NCBI RefSeq assembly: GCF_022539665.2
Contig: NC_081331.1
Location: forward strand, 3,692,501-3,756,500
Length of the DNA: 64,000 bases
DNA from: Daphnia carinata
Taxonomy: Eukaryota > Arthropoda > Branchiopoda > Diplostraca > Daphniidae
Direction: 5' to 3'
The position numbers were made by a program, and so were the translations under genes. This document shows, one piece after another, positions 59,640 to 64,000 of the stretch (position 1 is the stretch's first letter; each line of letters begins with the position of its first letter). A model generated the notes under the pieces. It made no database searches. It saw only the letters and a program-made list of their open reading frames with translations, and had not been told where the DNA came from.

Positions 59640-61698
59640 TGACTCGAAAGATATTTCGAATTGTGACGCATCATTGGATTCAAACAGGTGTGTCTCGGGC
59701 CAGTTTTTGTACATCGATAGATTTCTCTGGAGCTCCAAACGAAATGGCCAAATACGTTGCAGTGGACAACTATATATAGGAACCCTTCAAAATGGTTGGT
59801 GTAGATCGATTTTCATGGCCCATCAACTCGCGTGAATTGGAAAGGCGGACGCAGCCTTGGGGCTGCGAGATAAGCGCGAACTGCTTTGACGAAGAACCTG
59901 TTGTTTGCCTGCAAAAATAATATTCACGCGTGTACACGCGCAGCGGGCGTCAAACGGGAAGGACCGAAATCATGTCTACCTCTATGATGGTTTGTAAAAC
60001 ATTCTGAATTTCAAGCGGAACCCCATATATTTTAGTTTTTTCAAAAAATTATTATTCGATTCAATTATACTTTATGGAATGACTTATACAAGATCGTCGT
60101 GTTTTTGTTTGCGGCTACAATTCACGCGCGATATAACCCTCGCCTAACCGATGGGCTTAATCTATGCCACACTTGACGGCCCATATTTTTCCTATCAAGG
60201 TGAAATAAAATGGAGAGAAAATCTCTATAAAATACGTATAGTGTACGTATATAAATAAAACATCTACTCAGTGTGTAGTATACTATATCAATCGAAGAGA
60301 ATAGATGGCCACAAGAATTATTATTTTTTTTTTTTTAGATACAACAGGTTTCACTTTTTTTTTTGGCGTGCAATATAGAGGCCGGTGTTGATTGAACAGC
60401 CATTTTCGGAATAGAACAAAACAAAAAAATACGATTTATTGTATTGAACGAGGAAGGTCTTTTCTTTTCAAAGATACCAAGTGATTCTTTTATTCGATTA
60501 CTCCTTGCGTTCCTGCGTTATTTATTGATTTATATTTTCTGTTTGTGTATTTTCTTTTTCTATTATTTTTAGAGGCGCCTCTCTTGCGTGACGTATGAAT
60601 TCGATGCCGCGTGCTGAAAGCACCGCGCAACACGCGGTGGGCGTGCAATGAATTTCATCTGCTCCTACATATCTCGGCTGCAACTAAAGAAAAATAACAG
60701 ATTAAAAAAAAACACAAAACAAAAAAAAAAAAGATGCCATCTTGCCCTCCTCCTTATCTTTTTCTAGCACTTACATCGTGATGAAAATTGGAACAAACTA
60801 TCAAGGTTGATCGGCCCGTTTTCCCGACACGTCGGCTTTCGATTCCGTTGCGCGGATAAATCAAACACAAAGACGGTCAATCACGTTATTGTTTATGCTA
60901 CGCAATCGATGCCGCTGCGTGCCAGCCAGGTCATGCCCGACGATGGCGTTTTGGGTGCTATTTCCGCTTTTCTCCACGACGCCCATCCATCGTTTCGTGA
61001 GTGAAGACGCCACAGTCGTACATACACAAAAGAGCCAAGCGTTATGCAACAGGACGCAAACGAAAAGAAACTATAGCTGTATCAGAAAACAAAAAAAACT
61101 TTCTCCATAAAACACGGCCAAACGTATAGCGCACAATCAAGCGGGAAAGACTAAGAAAAAAAAAAAAAAAAACTTGTTTCTTTCTCTTTTCTTTTCACTT
61201 TGCGTCTTCTAACTCCCCCATTTCCCAGATAGGCAGACACACGTAAGAGACCATCCAGCAGTGTTGGGGCCTTGTTGATTATTTATTAGTTCGTGTTGGG
61301 TGTTGACTTCTTTCACCTCGCCGGATCATTATGTTTCTTTTATTATATATTTTTCAAAACTTTTTTTTTTTTCTAACACACCTCCTTCGTTCGGCGCCCT
61401 TCTCTTCGAAACTCTCTCGGCCATTTTTTTTTTCTATCCTTACTACCCATCGTTATATGGCCTACCCCCCTCCGAACTCGTTTAACTGTCCATTAAAACC
61501 TATCGGCGATGGTTGGTGTTGTGTGTCTATACACAAGCCGTTCATCCCAAGAAAGAAAAAGGCAGCTCCGGCCGAAACGGGCAAAAGATATTAATGGAAG
61601 AAGATGCTCGAGCACGGACGTTGAGGGGGTCAGAACGCAACGGAAAGAAAAAAAAAGGGCCATCCACGACAGGAATGAAAACAAGAAAATAGATAGAT

Positions 61699-61699
<1 letters not shown>

Positions 61700-61733
<34 letters not shown>
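61700..61733 (+). repeat. (GA)n microsatellite
   Basis: About 16 GA units followed by AAGAGAA. Confidence 0.92.
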
Positions 61734-61740
<7 letters not shown>

Positions 61741-62389
61741 ATAAACGTTTTGCTCGAATATCTTTTTACGATTTGGGAAAGTCATCGTAGACCACATACG
61801 ACGACGGCGACTCGTCGACGAAGGCGGGATATATTTTTTCTTTTTCTTTTTTGCTCTTTATATTTTGTCTTTTTTTTTTTTTTTTCTTTTTTCTTAAGGG
61901 AGAAAACAAATTCCTTTTCCGGGGCAGCAGCAGCAGTTTGTGAAACGTTTTGCATAAGCATGTCATCACGATCATTAAAAATCGAATCTCTGCCGTGTTC
62001 GTGTGTTATGTGCGTCTAAATTCTGAAGAAAAATATAAAGGTCTTCTGGACGCGTTATTGAGAGAAACAATTTCGAAATGCCTTAATGTTTTTCACGAGA
62101 GGCCATTTGGCCCAATGTTACGGATAACTCCTGTTCTATAGTTCACCATTGATTTGCGAATATTCATAATTCTAGATCTTGCAGTAATCTACATTCAAAT
62201 AATGAAGGCATTACCTACTTGAGATTTACTGCGAACGAGTTATCCAAATTCAAAGTGACTGTACTGACAGCGCTTTGATTCCGTTTTGTGTAAAATTTAC
62301 ATAATTAAATGGGGAAAAAAATATTCTATTCGAAATCAGCATTGAAATTATGATATAGCAGATGAGGTTTCATCGCATTCCATTTGCTA

Positions 62390-62580
62390 ACCGCTTTTCA
62401 CAGAAAAGTCGGGCTTAAAAAGTCGGGCTTAAATTCGGGTGAATTTTTTTTTTTGCAAACATCGAAATGTAGCAAAACTATACATGACTTCGACTCAAAA
62501 TCAAACGAGGATCACGAAAATGATTCTTGTTTTTATGAGAGATTCATAGTTTTTGAGTTATTCGAATTCAAAATGGCTGT
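62390..62580 (+). repeat. distant relative of the 440-bp AT-rich repeat
   Basis: Shares with the repeat near 2.6 kb and 8.8 kb the order GTCGGGCTTAAA / CCCGA-like block, TTTTTTT, GACTC-AAAATC-AA, then GAGGATCACGAAAATGATTC followed by TTGTTTTTA and a GTTTTTGA block. It is strongly diverged and contains its own small duplication (AAAAAGTCGGGCTTAAA twice). It shows that the family is dispersed, not confined to the palindrome. Confidence 0.6.
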
Positions 62581-63877
62581 GCTATTGCCACTGTTATCCC
62601 GTTTTGCCAACACATCTACATAATTAACGTGAAAACCAATTCCGTAGAAGTACAGACAAAGTAACAACATAACAGACATGCTAACATTCCGTGCAAAAAT
62701 GTGTAACATTGCTTGGCGTGTTATTCCATAGCTAGCCAACAATGAAACAAAAGAATGTGATTTACATTAGCTTTTAATGAAAGCGATTAATCAACATCAT
62801 TTCACGCCGTTAATACCAGCGCTACACGTACATGTCTTTCCCCTATTTTTTTAACCAGTTCAAAATCTGCCGATACACGGAAAAACGCACGCCCATCCGT
62901 GCTGCGTCTGAACGAAACGCGGCGTGCGGCAAATCGGCCGGTACGCTCGTTTCCGTATCAAACCGCAAAACAAAAAAACAACAAAAAAAAACACTCCCAT
63001 TCCAAGAATCGAACGGCATCAGACGATCAAGATCCGTACAACATTTCATTTTATTGATTTTTTTTTTTTTTTTGCTGAGAAACGCACCACCCCCCATTTA
63101 TCCCGCGAGCCTACAACGCAACAGGCGTTTTTCTATTTTATTTCTTTGTTTTGTTATTCCGTTAGATTTTTTTTCTTTTCTCAACGATACAAAACCACAC
63201 ACACACACACAATATAACGAATAACACAGAGTGTTTCCCCTCAGCAGGTATTTTGTAACGACTGTGTAACCGTAACGCGATCGAACATAAATAAAAAAAA
63301 AAAACCGCATTCCACGTAACCGATTGCGGGATTTACGCATTCCCACCATAGTTACGCGTTTGCTAAACGACCGATTGGAATGTTGATCCGATTCTTTCGG
63401 ACGTCATCGACCATCCTTGTATGTAACCCATGGTCAACTGTGCAATCGATGATGTCACAGGGAAAAGAAGGTTACCATCGTTAGAGGATTATCGATTTTT
63501 CCTTATAATTTTGGAAAGCCTCTGACATTGTTATCTCACTCCGGATGCGGATAAACTTTTGGTGGAATTATTTCACCAAGAAAAAAATATATATATAATA
63601 AAGAGAAAACTGGTCATTGCATTCCTGACAGCGATAGGAAGGATGGCGTGTATAGAGGGAAACAACTTGATCAAACAATTCGGTGGTCGATTTCAACGGC
63701 GTTGGATTCCGATGGCCGGGCTAATGTTGTTCTATGACGATGGGATTTTCGCTCGCTGCCTGAACAAATAGAAAATATACCCAATCCGATAAGACGATGA
63801 TGGGTTTAAAAAAAATATATCCATAGCCGATCCAGCGCAAGTGAGGAAATACCAGTGATGTTTTTGTTTCTTTTCAG

Positions 63878-63955
63878 GCGCTGCGCACTTGAATTTGACA
63901 TTTGGAACTTTGATGGGTCTGCGCAGTTGCTGGTTATTTATCGCGCTGTGTTTAT
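63878..63955 (+). CDS. first coding exon of a secreted or membrane protein (gene continues past window)
   Basis: A strong acceptor (GTTTCTTTTCAG, AG at 63876-63877) is followed by ~35 bases of leader, an ATG at 63913 and 14 codons plus one base reading MGLRSCWLFIALCL, then a good donor (T|GTAAGC at 63956). A basic residue near the start followed by a hydrophobic core is typical of a signal peptide. The exon thus looks like an exon 2 that begins translation after a non-coding first exon, with the body of the gene beyond 64000. The family cannot be told from 14 residues. Because the exon has an upstream acceptor, at least part of the preceding gene-poor DNA must be its first intron. Confidence 0.5.
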
Positions 63956-64000
63956 GTAAGCAAAATCATCAGAAAATGAGACGGGACGTATGACCTCCTG

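Larger units (their letters stand above)
45001..63877. other. gene-poor region, part 3
   Basis: Again without conserved exons. It holds most of the microsatellites and long G/C runs listed separately, hairpins at 50166-50187 and 60607-60639, a perfect palindrome at 59927-59940 and a relative of the AT-rich repeat family at 62390-62580. Two stretches look mildly coding-like (48863-49222 minus, 57378-57657 plus). Confidence 0.5.

Overview
The window looks like nuclear DNA of a small crustacean, most likely a Daphnia-type cladoceran. This is inferred from very short introns (about 50-110 bp, GT..AG), arthropod-like protein sequences, tight gene packing in the left third and AT-rich spacers full of homopolymers and microsatellites. 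There are no operons or ribosome-binding sites. Five conserved genes could be followed exon by exon and each splices into one open frame: COX4, a GALNT11-type glycosyltransferase, separase, gamma-glutamylcyclotransferase and mitochondrial leucyl-tRNA synthetase.

Layout. 1-1205: no supported gene. 1206-2234 (-): an intronless, cysteine-rich single-pass membrane protein of unknown family. 2641-8486: a large inverted repeat with two arms of about 2.66 kb, nearly identical, around a 519-bp loop. Each arm carries a five-exon gene for a ~162-aa coiled-coil-like protein, other coding-like stretches, and a GC-rich row of stem-loops. The loop holds three tRNA-like sequences. The outer ends of the arms and the right flank consist of a diverged AT-rich repeat of about 440 bp per unit, with a relative at about 62.4 kb. 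9331-11125: AT-rich, with remnants of coding-like sequence on the minus strand.

11126-21948 is a compact housekeeping cluster: COX4 (+), GALNT (-), separase (-), GGCT (+), LARS2 (-). COX4 and GALNT converge with a ~300-bp gap. Separase and GGCT are divergent and share a ~507-bp spacer. GGCT and LARS2 converge. COX4 and LARS2 serve mitochondrial respiration and translation, GALNT acts in the Golgi, separase in chromosome segregation and GGCT in glutathione turnover. They share no pathway; the arrangement looks like ordinary compact packing.

21949-63877 (about 42 kb) contains no conserved coding exon that I can support. It is rich in A/T runs, (TG)n, (CT)n/(GA)n and unusually many long G or C runs. 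At its right end (63878-63955) an exon begins after a good splice acceptor, carries an ATG and a hydrophobic signal-peptide-like start, and ends in a splice donor. The 42 kb is therefore probably the regulatory and/or first-intron territory of a secreted or membrane protein gene that continues past the window.

The most unusual feature is the 2.6-8.5 kb palindrome with paired gene copies, paired stem-loop rows and tRNA-like sequences in its loop.
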